Source: JAOUEA01 sp963825635 (lineage in GTDB: Bacteria; Actinomycetota; UBA4738; HRBIN12). From it: a stretch of 64,000 bases of DNA. The stretch's first letter is position 1, and the number at the start of each line of letters is the position of its first letter. The translations under genes and the position numbers were made by a program. Below are positions 1-9,200 of the stretch, piece by piece. The notes beneath the pieces are model-generated. The model was not told where the DNA came from, made no database searches, and saw only the letters and a list, made by a program, of their open reading frames with translations. The DNA lies in assembly GCA_963825635.1 (NCBI GenBank), contig CAWGTU010000002.1, positions 1-64,000 on the forward strand. The letters are read 5' to 3'.

Positions 1-39
1 AGTTGGTCGCCGCGATCGAGACCGGCTGAGGAAACGAAG

Positions 40-126
40 CGGGAGGAGTGGGATTCGAACCCACGAGCGAGTTGCCCCGCTAACGGTTTTCAAGACCGTC
101 GCCTTCGTCCGCTCGGCCATCCTCCC
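40..126 (-). tRNA. tRNA-Ser(TGA)
   Basis: On the minus strand the 87 nt fold as a class II tRNA. The acceptor strands GGGAGGA and TCCTCCC pair perfectly, the D-arm begins GCCGAGC as in bacterial tRNA-Ser, and the anticodon loop CTTGAAA carries TGA, which reads UCA codons. A long variable arm and the T-loop GTTCGAATC follow. The 3' CCA is not encoded. A partial copy of its 5' half lies at 656-692. Confidence 0.95.
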
Positions 127-196
127 GGGAGGAGCCTAGCGCCGACCCGGCGTTCCTATCGAGAGACCGGGCTTGACCGGAAGCTCGCCGTGCTGC

Positions 197-561
197 TCAG
201 AGAGACAGCAGGAGGTTGATCACCCCCGGGAAGTAGTGGCCGGGGTCGTCGAACTGCGCGAGATGGCTCCCCTCCGGACACAGGAGATACCGCCCCCGGG
301 GGAGCTGATCGGCCATCCAACGCAGGTGCTCGGGGTCCATCGTGTCGTGCTTGGCCGCGATCACGAGCGCGAGCACGTCGATGTCCTTCAGGTCGCCGGA
401 GTGGTCCCAGTCCTCGAGCGCGCCCGAGGGACCCAGTTCGCTCGGCCCCTCATCGGAACGTAGATGTCCTTGTTGAGGTGGGCGAACGAACGCATCACCG
501 GGTCGGGCCAGTCCTCGAGCGGGATGCGGCACACGTGCAGCGGATAGTGATGCTCGATCAG
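197..561 (-). pseudogene. 3' remnant of a proline iminopeptidase-like alpha/beta hydrolase
   Basis: The minus strand encodes only the C-terminal ~120 residues of a proline iminopeptidase/amidase-like alpha/beta hydrolase. Recognisable stretches are LIEHHYPLHVCRIPLEDWPD, then PSELGPSG, then AAKHDTMDPEHLRWMADQLP and PEGSHLAQFDDP, which holds the family's C-terminal catalytic His region. The nucleophile-bearing N-terminal half is absent; an in-frame TAA at 565-567 bounds the remnant. The reading frame also slips by one missing base near 453, between VPM and GPSE. This is a decayed fragment, not a working gene. It sits between tRNA-Ser and a partial tRNA-Ser copy, which suggests it was carried in or stranded by a recombination event. 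Confidence 0.8.
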
Positions 562-655
562 GAGTTACCCAGTGGATGTGCGACCGACAGCTCACGCGGC
601 GACCCGATCCGAACCGCACCTGGTGCGAACGTCCGCGCAGATCAGGGAGACCGCC

Positions 656-692
656 TTCAAGACCGTCGCCCCTCGTCCGCTCGGCCATCCTC
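656..692 (-). repeat. partial duplicate of the tRNA-Ser 5' half
   Basis: On the minus strand this 37 nt segment matches tRNA-Ser(TGA) from acceptor position 3 to the anticodon loop. GAGGATGGCCGAGCGGACGA is identical, then one mismatch and one inserted base, then CGACGGTCTTGAA is identical. Homology ends in the anticodon loop. It cannot form a tRNA. It is in the same orientation as the intact gene at 40-126, so the two are direct repeats about 530 bp apart. Confidence 0.8.
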
Positions 693-709
693 ACGGAACG
701 GAGCCTCGC

Positions 710-1411
710 CTACCCCCCCGAGGGCTGCGGGGGCGTCATCGGGTCGTCACGGCTGCGCTCGGCCCGCTCCTTGATGCCCAGCATCATCCTCCGAGTCATC
801 ACGAAACTCACGACGCCGACGGGCGAGTATGCGAACCGGACGGCCGACCGGCCGAACGCCACCCGCTCCCGGACGAGGAACCTCGTCGAGCGGTCACCTC
901 GCGGTTCGAGCACGAATGACCAGGTGAACTCCATGAAGGGTGGCTCGTCGCGCCTGCTCTGGCGCCCGGCAGGGACGTCGGCCAGCTCCATGACCAAGGC
1001 GTGGTCTCGCTCGATCGCCATCACGTACCAGCCGAAGTCGCCCTCGGCACTCGCGCACACCAGGTCGCCCACCGCCCGCGTCTGCCAGCCCCGCACGACG
1101 ACATCGGCGCTGTGGATGCCGAGGCCGAAGAGGTTCTCCAGCCAGTCATAGCTGTAGAAGCCGCCACGATCTGCCCCGAGCTGGATGACCCAGGGCCATA
1201 CCTGCTCGGCGGGCGCGTCGATGGTGATCGCGCGCGTCACCTGCGAATCGGATGCATCGATCAGCTCGTCTCCCGGCAGCGGCGCCTCGACCTCTTCATC
1301 GGTCGCTCCCCAGCGCTCCTGCCATGGGCGCGCGACGAAGCGGTACGTGATCGCTGCCGTGACCCCAGCCGTGAGGATCATGCCGACCCAACTGCGTCTG
1401 CCCGTGCCCAC
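710..1411 (-). CDS. SRPBCC-family protein with N-terminal membrane anchor
   Basis: This 233-residue protein starts with GTG, preceded by a purine-rich GGGGG stretch. Residues ~8-27 form one hydrophobic segment, probably a membrane anchor. The rest reads as an SRPBCC (START/Bet v1-like) hydrophobic-ligand fold: a first strand around residues 58-66, the motif APAEQVWPWVIQLG, a central GGFYSYDWLENLFGLG stretch and a C-terminal helix with MMLGIKERAE. The conserved polar 'WPWVxQLGxxRGGFYSYDWLEN' arrangement is typical of a bacterial SRPBCC subgroup with no assigned substrate. It stands alone between a decayed hydrolase and the ClC gene. The ligand is unknown. Confidence 0.8.
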   Translation of the reverse strand: MGTGRRSWVGMILTAGVTAAITYRFVARPWQERWGATDEEVEAPLPGDELIDASDSQVTRAITIDAPAEQVWPWVIQLGADRGGFYSYDWLENLFGLGIHSADVVVRGWQTRAVGDLVCASAEGDFGWYVMAIERDHALVMELADVPAGRQSRRDEPPFMEFTWSFVLEPRGDRSTRFLVRERVAFGRSAVRFAYSPVGVVSFVMTRRMMLGIKERAERSRDDPMTPPQPSGG

Positions 1412-1507
1412 GACGAACCCCCTTCGGATGCCGGTCGAAGATGATGACCCTACGTTCGCGAGCCGGAGCTCCGATCGGAAGCGGATCGCGTTGACTTGCC
1501 ACGAACC

Positions 1508-3517
1508 TCATTCCCCCTCGATCAGCGTGCGGACCTCGTCTCGGCGGCCCGAGGGCACGAGCATCACCACGTCGTCACCGGCCAGCACCACGTCGTGGCC
1601 ACCGGCGATCAGCAGGCTCTCCCCTCGCCGGATCGCCACGACGACGGATCCGGGAGGCAGCACCTCCGGTCCGGGTACCCGGCCGACGAGCGACGATCCC
1701 TCTCCCACGGCAGCCTCGATCAGGGTCGTCCCAGGCGGCGCAGCGCCGAGGCCCTCGAGGTTCGCTCGCAGGGCGAGTCGGTAGGCCTGCACGGCAGCCG
1801 CCGCCGTCACGACGCCGATGACCCTGTGGGCGTCGTCCAGCACGGGGACGATCGTCACATCGCTGCCGGCGAAGCTCTCGACGGCGTCCTCCAAGGTCGC
1901 GCTCTCCGGCACGCTCGGTGCGGTGCTGTCGACAGCGTCAGCGACCGTGCCATCCGTGAGGGCGTCGATCGACACGACGCCGACGAACCGAGCCCGCCCG
2001 TCGACGACGACGGCGTCCTGCGAGCCGTCGGACCGCATCCGTCGACGCACGCCGTCGGCGCGATCGCCCGTGCGCGCGACGACGGCCGGCGCCCGCATCC
2101 CCGTCGTCACCGGTACGGTCGCGAGCAGGGGCATCGAGGCACGGAAGCGGTGGCCGGGCGAGCTGCGGCGGTCCTTCCGCTGGTGCTCGTAGATCGACCG
2201 GTCGCCGACGACGAGCGTCGCCAAGCCGATCGCCACCATCGCCGGCAAGATCAGCTCGAGCGTGCCCGTCATCTCGGCCACCATGAGGATCATCGCGATC
2301 GGCGCGTGCGCGATGCTGCCGAAGCACGCCGTCATCCCGACGACAACGAAGGGCGCGGGGCTGGAGGGGACGCCGGCCAGCCCGTCGGCGATCACCCAGA
2401 TCGTGGCGCCCACGAACCCGCCGATCACCATGCCGGGGCCGAAGATCCCTCCCGAACCTCCCGAACCGATCGTGAGGGAGGTGGCGGCGATCTTCGCGAA
2501 CGGGAGCGCGATCACGATCCAGACCGCCATCGACGAGAGGCCCTCCGCCGTCATCGCACGTTGGAGCCACCCGTACCCGGTCCCCAGCACGCCGGGGATC
2601 AGCAGCCCGAGCAGGCCGACGACGATCCCTGCGAGCGCCGGCTTGAGCCAGCCGGGCAGGGCGAGGCGCCGGAAACCCCCGGTCGCCCCGTAGAAGGTCC
2701 GTGAGTACAGGCGTGCCACGAGTCCGGCGGCCACGCCGATCACGGCGTAGTACGGCAACTGTTCGAGCCGATCGAAGTGCCCGGGTTCCAGGTAGCCGAA
2801 GATCGGCGCGAACCCCTCGACGGCCGCGAAGACCGCGAACCCGGTCACGCTCGAGATGAACGACGGAAAGATCGCTTCGGCTTCGAGATCGTCTCGGTAC
2901 AGGATCTCCGCGCCGAGGATCGCCCCGCCGAGCGGCGCCCGGAAGATCGCCCCGATCCCCGACCCGATGCCGGCCGTCACCGCGATGCGGGCGTCTGTGG
3001 GCGTCAGGTCGAGCCTGCGGGCGAGCATCGATGCGAACCCCGCACTGATCTGCGCCGTCGGACCCTCGCGACCCGCGGAACCACCCGAGCCGATCGTGAC
3101 CGCCGACGCCACGAGCTTCACGAAGGAGGCGCGGGCCCGCATACCGCGAGGATTCCGATGGACGGCGTCGATCGCCGCGTCGGTCCCGTGGCCTTCCGCC
3201 TCCGGCGCGAAGCGGGTCACGAGGACCCCCGAGATCAACCCACCGAACCCGACGACGAGCGGCACGGCCCATGGGCGGGCGAAGTCCGAGGCGTAGCCGC
3301 TGCCCTCACCGACCGCCGAGGGTGGGACATATCCGCCGACGACGTCGAGCAGGAGCCAGCTGCAGAGGCGGATCGCCAGGGTGAAGCCGACCGCGCCGAG
3401 CCCGGCGACGATCCCGATCGCCACGCCGAGCACCATCCACTTCCTCAAGTAGCCGGCCTCGAGGACACGCTCGAGCGCACGCTCGACCGAGGATCCGACC
3501 CTATCTCTCACTGCCAT
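1508..3517 (-). CDS. ClC-family chloride channel/transporter with CBS and RCK_C domains
   Basis: This 669-residue protein has the ClC voltage-gated chloride transporter fold in residues ~25-430, with many hydrophobic helices. GSGGSAGREGP at 143-153 corresponds to the anion-binding GSGIP and GREGP signatures, and Glu151 is the gating glutamate expected in H+/Cl- exchangers. GSGGSGGIFGPGMVIGG further on is the third signature. A CBS-pair-like region follows (roughly residues 475-590), then a C-terminal RCK_C/TrkA_C-like domain, which usually binds small ligands. This CBS+RCK_C architecture is known among bacterial ClC proteins. The ATG follows a strong GGAGGA ribosome site. It probably moves chloride across the inner membrane; channel versus exchanger cannot be settled here. 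Confidence 0.92.
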   Translation of the reverse strand: MAVRDRVGSSVERALERVLEAGYLRKWMVLGVAIGIVAGLGAVGFTLAIRLCSWLLLDVVGGYVPPSAVGEGSGYASDFARPWAVPLVVGFGGLISGVLVTRFAPEAEGHGTDAAIDAVHRNPRGMRARASFVKLVASAVTIGSGGSAGREGPTAQISAGFASMLARRLDLTPTDARIAVTAGIGSGIGAIFRAPLGGAILGAEILYRDDLEAEAIFPSFISSVTGFAVFAAVEGFAPIFGYLEPGHFDRLEQLPYYAVIGVAAGLVARLYSRTFYGATGGFRRLALPGWLKPALAGIVVGLLGLLIPGVLGTGYGWLQRAMTAEGLSSMAVWIVIALPFAKIAATSLTIGSGGSGGIFGPGMVIGGFVGATIWVIADGLAGVPSSPAPFVVVGMTACFGSIAHAPIAMILMVAEMTGTLELILPAMVAIGLATLVVGDRSIYEHQRKDRRSSPGHRFRASMPLLATVPVTTGMRAPAVVARTGDRADGVRRRMRSDGSQDAVVVDGRARFVGVVSIDALTDGTVADAVDSTAPSVPESATLEDAVESFAGSDVTIVPVLDDAHRVIGVVTAAAAVQAYRLALRANLEGLGAAPPGTTLIEAAVGEGSSLVGRVPGPEVLPPGSVVVAIRRGESLLIAGGHDVVLAGDDVVMLVPSGRRDEVRTLIEGE

Positions 3518-3719
3518 CGATCCTCCTCCACCGGCCCCGGCCGGCCATCACTCACCGGATGGGAGGAGGGCGCGGAGGATCACGCGGTTCGTCGAACACG
3601 TGGTGCGGATCGAAGAAGCGTCGATGCGGGAGGTCTGGGCAGGCGTCCGCGGGAGTGGGACTGAACGGCTCGGCGGGTGTCGCGTCGTGCACGGCACCAA
3701 CTCAACCAGGATGCGCTGG

Positions 3720-4379
3720 TCACCGCAATCGTTCACCCGGGCCCTGAGACCCGAGGAGAGTCTGGCGAAGGAGGTCGGGACGATCGGTGAAGATGCCGGC
3801 GACACCGAGCGCGATGAGCGCACGCATGCGTGTCGTGTCGTTCACGGTGTAGACGGTCGGCGCGAGGCCCAGCCTCTGCGCTCCCCGGATGGCACGGGTC
3901 GTCGCCTGCCGGTCGGCGAAGCCGACGCCCCAGGCATGGTCAGCCGCGGCACGCATCGTCACTCGCCCGAGGTGCTGGATCGTGCGCAGCGCCGGCCACG
4001 AGCGCCTCGTCGACGCGATCGCGTGCGGCGAGAAGGAGGCCACGATCGTCGGCTCCTCCTCGACCTCGTACTCGCGGAGGAGCGCGAGCGTCCCTTCGGT
4101 CACGTCGTGGCGCTTGACGTCGAGCACGATGCCGATCCGGCCGACGCACTCCCCGAGGACCTCGGCGAGCGTCGGGACATCGGGGCTTCGCTCACGGAGC
4201 TCGCCGAAGGGGACCCGGACCGGGTCGTGAGCCACGATCAGTACGCCGTCGCGGGTGGCTCTGACATCGAGTTCGACGTGATCGGCGCCGAGCTCGATCG
4301 CCCGCCGGAAGGCACGAAGCGTGTTCCCCGGCTCCTCCCAAGAGGCTCCGCGGTGGGCGATGACTAGGGGCCGATGCAT
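3720..4379 (-). CDS. glycerophosphodiester phosphodiesterase
   Basis: The 219-residue protein hydrolyses glycerophosphodiesters to glycerol-3-phosphate and an alcohol. The GDPD TIM-barrel signatures are all visible: AHRGASWEEPGNT (catalytic His9, Arg10), ELDVRATRDG (metal ligands Glu36 and Asp38) and AHDP (His51). The length fits the short cytoplasmic UgpQ-like class, and no signal peptide is seen. I chose ATG 4379 because homology begins right there; an upstream in-frame start at 4430 would add 17 unconserved residues. The 200 bp between this gene and the ClC gene show no convincing gene. Confidence 0.9.
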   Translation of the reverse strand: MHRPLVIAHRGASWEEPGNTLRAFRRAIELGADHVELDVRATRDGVLIVAHDPVRVPFGELRERSPDVPTLAEVLGECVGRIGIVLDVKRHDVTEGTLALLREYEVEEEPTIVASFSPHAIASTRRSWPALRTIQHLGRVTMRAAADHAWGVGFADRQATTRAIRGAQRLGLAPTVYTVNDTTRMRALIALGVAGIFTDRPDLLRQTLLGSQGPGERLR

Positions 4380-4534
4380 ACGGTCGGGGGAACCCGAGGC
4401 TCGAGCGTTCGCTCGCGGAGGGACCGGCATGGTCGTGACATCACATCACCGCGCCCTCCGGACCGACCAGGTCGCCTCGGGCGGCCGGGACGGCGACCCT
4501 TGCCGAAGGTTCTACAGTCGCGCACACTCCCTCG

Positions 4535-6148
4535 ATGGGACGACGCGGAGCGGATCGAACGCTCGCGGCAGCGTTGTTCACGGACATCGTCGGGTCGACG
4601 GAGATCGCGTCTGAGCTGGGGGACGCGCGATGGCGCGTGCTCATCACCACTCACCACGAGATCGTGCGCCGCACCCTGAAGCGGTTCGGCGGGCAGGAAC
4701 GTGACACGGCCGGCGACGGGTTCTTTGCGACGTTCACGACCCCTGCCGACGCGATCCGCTGCGCCGTGGCTCTGCAGCGCGAGGTCCGAAAGCTGGGCAT
4801 GGAGATCCGCATCGGCGTGCACTTCGGTCAGGTCGAGATGGTCGACGGCAAGCCAGGTGGCCTCGTCGTCGTGGGCGCCGCCCGCATCATGAGCGAATCG
4901 GGTCCAGGGACCGTGCTGGTGTCGTCGTCGGTGCGTGACGTCCTCCCCGGAGCTGGCATCTCGTTCGACGATGCGGGGCCCCGTCGCCTCAAGGGTCTCA
5001 ACGACGAGATGCATCTATTCAGGGTGACGGCGGTCGACGACGAACCGGTCGAGCCCGCAGAGCTCGATACCGCCGCCGCGGGTCGACGTCGCAAGGCGAT
5101 CATCGAGCGAGGGGGATCGCCCGGGCGCCGATCGTCGACGGTGGCAGCCGCAGTCGCGGCTGGCGTGCTCCTCGTCGTCGCACTGGTAGCCGTGACACGA
5201 ACCGGAGGGACCGATGACGATCCCGCCACGTCGGTCGCGCCTCCCGACAATGCGCTCGTGGGAATCGATCCCCTGTCCGGGAGTCAGGAGCACGTCATTC
5301 CAGTCGACTTGCAGCCGCGGAGCTACGCGGCCCGGACCGCCGGACACCTCGTCGCCGCCGGCGACGGCGGTATCTGGTTGGTCCGCGACACCGTGGTGGT
5401 CCACGTCGATCCCGAGCACGAGGAGGTCGTCGACCCTCCGGTGCACCATGCATCGTGGACGTCGGGCTTTCCCATCGCGATCGACACCGGCGGCGATCGA
5501 CTCTGGGCCTCGACGGGTGAAGTCTTCGCGATCGACGGGACGCAGAACCGGGCGAGCGCGTTCGCGAGGCCCGACATCGGCACCAGCGCCTCCGGGGGAT
5601 TCGGGGTTGACATGTCCGTGGGGGGCGGATGGATCTGGGTCGCCGACAATCTCGGGACGCTCTGGCGGATCGACCCCGAGGACGGGGCCGACATCAGATC
5701 TGTACGCCCCTCGCGCGGACAGATCGATGCCGTAGTGGCTGACTCCGGGTCCGTCTGGGTCTACGACAGCTTCGAGAGCACGGTGATCCGTGTCGACCCC
5801 GCGTCGCTCGAGCCTGACGAAACAACGCCGGCCCCGAGCGGCCTCGCCGCGCTCACCATGCTCGACGGAACGCTGTGGATGCTCAGCGGGCCGAGCGGCA
5901 CGCTCGGCACGCTCGATTCGTCGAACATCGCCCAAGTCGGCGCCAACCCAATCTGCCTCGCAGCCGGTCTCGGGAGTCTGTGGGTCGGCGATGAGAACGG
6001 CGACGTGCGCCGAATCGATCCGCTCACGTTCGAGAGCGAGGTCGCGTACCGGGCTGGCGGTCCGGTGAGGGCCGTTGTCGTCGACGAGGAGCGAGAGGTC
6101 GTGTGGCTCGACGTCGGGTCGACCGACGTGACCGGAAGCCGTCCCTGA
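4535..6148 (+). CDS. class III adenylate/guanylate cyclase fused to a membrane-anchored beta-propeller
   Basis: This is a 537-residue two-part protein. Residues ~8-165 are a class III nucleotide cyclase domain: LFTDIVGST with metal ligand Asp17, RDTAGDGFFATF with Asp61, and RIGVHFGQVE. Such domains make cAMP or cGMP, although many actinobacterial members are uncharacterised. After a charged linker, one hydrophobic segment at ~195-220 crosses the membrane, so the cyclase should be inside. The ~300-residue C-terminal part, outside, has repeating GGIWLV, RLWAST, GWIWVADN, GSVWVYD, GTLWML and GSLWVGD strands, the pattern of a Vgb/YncE-like propeller. An external propeller could sense a ligand and control the cyclase. 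A TACAGT hexamer at 4513-4518 may be its -10 element. Confidence 0.85.
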   Translation: MGRRGADRTLAAALFTDIVGSTEIASELGDARWRVLITTHHEIVRRTLKRFGGQERDTAGDGFFATFTTPADAIRCAVALQREVRKLGMEIRIGVHFGQVEMVDGKPGGLVVVGAARIMSESGPGTVLVSSSVRDVLPGAGISFDDAGPRRLKGLNDEMHLFRVTAVDDEPVEPAELDTAAAGRRRKAIIERGGSPGRRSSTVAAAVAAGVLLVVALVAVTRTGGTDDDPATSVAPPDNALVGIDPLSGSQEHVIPVDLQPRSYAARTAGHLVAAGDGGIWLVRDTVVVHVDPEHEEVVDPPVHHASWTSGFPIAIDTGGDRLWASTGEVFAIDGTQNRASAFARPDIGTSASGGFGVDMSVGGGWIWVADNLGTLWRIDPEDGADIRSVRPSRGQIDAVVADSGSVWVYDSFESTVIRVDPASLEPDETTPAPSGLAALTMLDGTLWMLSGPSGTLGTLDSSNIAQVGANPICLAAGLGSLWVGDENGDVRRIDPLTFESEVAYRAGGPVRAVVVDEEREVVWLDVGSTDVTGSRP

Positions 6149-6227
6149 TCCGAACCTTGTTGCCGCCAGCCCACCCGGACCGATCTCCTCCCTTCCCCTC
6201 GATCGGCCCCCGCGCTACCCTGCGCCG

Positions 6228-9200
6228 GTGACGGAGCTCCCCGACGTCCCGCGTGACGACGCCCTCTTCCGGCGCATCGTCGAGGACTCCCCGGCCGCCG
6301 TGCTCCTGCTGTCGAACGAGCACGCGACGAGGGTGCTCTACGCGAATCCTCGCATCGAAGAGATCACCGGTTTCGCGCCCGCCGAGCTGACCGAGCGGGC
6401 GGATCTCTGGTTAGGCCGTCTGCACCCCGACGATGTCGAGCGTGTGAGCGCCGCATGGAACCGCGCGGTGGACGGCGCCGAGCGATTCAGCGCCGAGTAT
6501 CGCTTCCTGCACCGATCCGGCGAGTGGCGTCTGTTCCGCGACACCTCGTCGCCCGTGCGGGCGGCCGACCGCACGATCCTCTACCGGCAGAGCTTCACCG
6601 AGGACCTCACGTCGGAGCGGTTCGCCGAGGAGCAGGCCGAGCGTTCGGAGGCCCGATATCGCGACCTCGTCGAGCGGCTGCCGGTGATCGTCTACGTGGA
6701 CACCGACGAAGAGCAGCCACGCAGCCTCTACATGAGCCCGAACTCCACGGAGATCCTCGGGTACACGCCCGACGATTTCTTGACCCAACCCGATCTCTTC
6801 TTCGGCAAGATGCATCCGGAGGATCGCGAGCGCGTCGCGGCGATGTGGGCCGAATCGATCCGTACGCGGCGGCCCTTCCATGCTGAGTACCGAGACGTGC
6901 GGCCCGACGGGTCGGTGGTCTGGATACGCGACCAGTCGCTGCCTGTGCGTGATGACGAAGGCCGACCGCTGTTCTGGCAAGGCGTGTTGATCGACATCAC
7001 CACGGAGCGTGAGGCGGCGACCGCGGTGCGCCGGCATGAGGCTCGCTACCAGGATCTCGTGGAACACCTGCCGGTCGTCGTCTACATGGACGCGTACGGG
7101 CCGGCCGAAGTGAGCCGGTACGTGAGTCCCAACGTCGTCGACGTGCTCGGTCACCCCGCCGAGGCCTTCGTGACGGATACCCACCTCTGGCGGGTGCTCG
7201 TGCACCCCGACGACGTGGAGCGGGCCGCCGCGGCGTGGAACCAGGGCTGGGCGACCGGAACCGGGTGGTCGGTGGAGTATCGGTTCGTCCACCCCGACGG
7301 CCACGACGTGTGGGTGCGAGATGAGGCCCGCATGGTCGTCGACCCGGCGACCGGGGAACCCACGTGGCAGGGCGTCATCATCGACCTCACGGTCCAGAAA
7401 CAGAGCGAGGCCGAGCTCCGACGGTCTGAGCTGCTGCACCGCGCCCTGGTGGAGCAGGTGCCCGCCGTCGTCTACCTCAATCGCTACGACGAGGGGCGAC
7501 ACACGACCTTCAACAGTCCCCGCGTGACCGAGATGACGGGGATCCCTCCCGAGCGATGGATCGAGGATCCAGAGCTGTGGCATCGGGTGATCCACCCCGA
7601 CGATCTGGAACGCGTCCAGGCCGAGCTCGATCGGTGCATCGCGCAGACGCGAACGCTCGACATCGAGTACCGGTGGTGTCACGTCGACGGACACGACGTG
7701 TGGGTCCACGACACCTGTAGCCCCGTCATGGCCGAGGACGGTTCGGTCGACTATTGGCTCGGGGTGATGGTCGACATCACCGAGCAACGGATCGCCGAGC
7801 AACAGCTCCTCGCGAACGAGCGCCGGTACCGGGCCCTCGTCGAACAGGTGCCGGCCATCATGTACGAGATGGGCCCCGACGACGAACGACGGACCCTGTT
7901 CGTTTCCCCTCACGTCGAGGCGATCCTCGGCTACGAGCGCCAAGAGTGGCTCGACCAACCCGACATCTGGGTGGAGCTGCTGCACCCCGACGACCGGGAG
8001 CGCGAGCTCGCGGCCCACGATCGACACAACGAGACCGGGGAGCCGTGGCAGCGCGAGTATCGGCTGATCGCGAGCGACGGCCGTGAAGTCTGGGTCCACG
8101 ACCAGGCGCAGCTCGTGAACGATGCCGACGGATCGCGGTGGCTCGGCGTGATGCTCGACATCACCCCGCAGAAGGATGCCGAGGAGCTCCTGCGCCTGGC
8201 GAAGGACGAGCTCGAGATGCGCGTGTTGACCCGCACCACCGAGCTCGAGGACGCCAACGAGATGATGGGCCTCGAGATCGAGGAGCGCCGTCGGATCGAA
8301 GGCCAGCTCCGCGAGGCGGAGACCCGCTACCGCCTCTTGCTCGAGGACCTGCCGGCGGCCGTGTACTCCTGGGAGACGAACTGGGAGGACGACCCCGAGC
8401 CGGCCGACAGTGCGCTCTACACCAGTCCTCAGCTGGAGGCGATCCTCGGGTTCCCGCGTGAGGACTGGCATCGACCAGGCTTCTGGCAGGAACGGCTCCA
8501 TCCGCACGATCGCGATCGCATCGTCCCGCTCGCCGAGCACAGCGTCGAGACGGGCGAACCGTTCAGCGCCGAGTACCGCTATCTCGCGGCCGACGGTCGC
8601 ATCGTCTGGGTGCTGGACCGTGCGACGCTCCGGACCCGCGATCGATATGGACGTCCTCGCCTCTTCCAGGGGGTGATGCTCGATATCACCGAGCTCAAGG
8701 AGGCCGAGGCGAAGGCGCTCGAGGCCGAGGAGCGGTTCCGGCGGCTCGCCGAGGAGGGCCCCTTCGTCGTCTACCAGTTCGAGCTCGAGCACGGCGATCC
8801 ACCGGCCGTGCACCTGCGATACCTCAGCCCCTCGGAGGCCGAACTGCTGAACGTTCCTTCGTCGCTCTGGGGGGGAGGGGACCTCGAGGCGTGGTTCGCG
8901 CTGATGCATCCAGACGACGTCGAGCGCATGCGTCCGCTCGCTGAACGGGCGTTCGCCACCGGAGGGCCGTGGAACTACGCGTTCCGCATGATCGGAGCGG
9001 ACGGGCGGATCGTGTGGCTGCTCGACCGTGGTCGCGCGATCGAACGCGACCTCGAGGGCCGCCCGACCCTCTTCCAGGGTGTGATGCTCGACGTGACCGA
9101 GGAGGCGGAGCTGCACGTGGCGCTCGAGACGTCGGAGGCGACCTTGAGGTCACTGGTCGAGACCATGCCAGCGGCGCCGTGGACGGAGGTGATAGACCCC

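Noticed and set aside
3518..3719. The gap between the ClC and phosphodiesterase genes
   Set aside because: Open frames here have no conserved sequence, ribosome site or domain; I see no gene, repeat or clear regulatory element.
6411..9116. A long open frame antisense to the multi-PAS gene
   Set aside because: GC-rich coding DNA commonly keeps the antisense third-position frame open. Its sequence is rich in His, Arg and Leu repeats mirroring the PAS motifs and has no domain.
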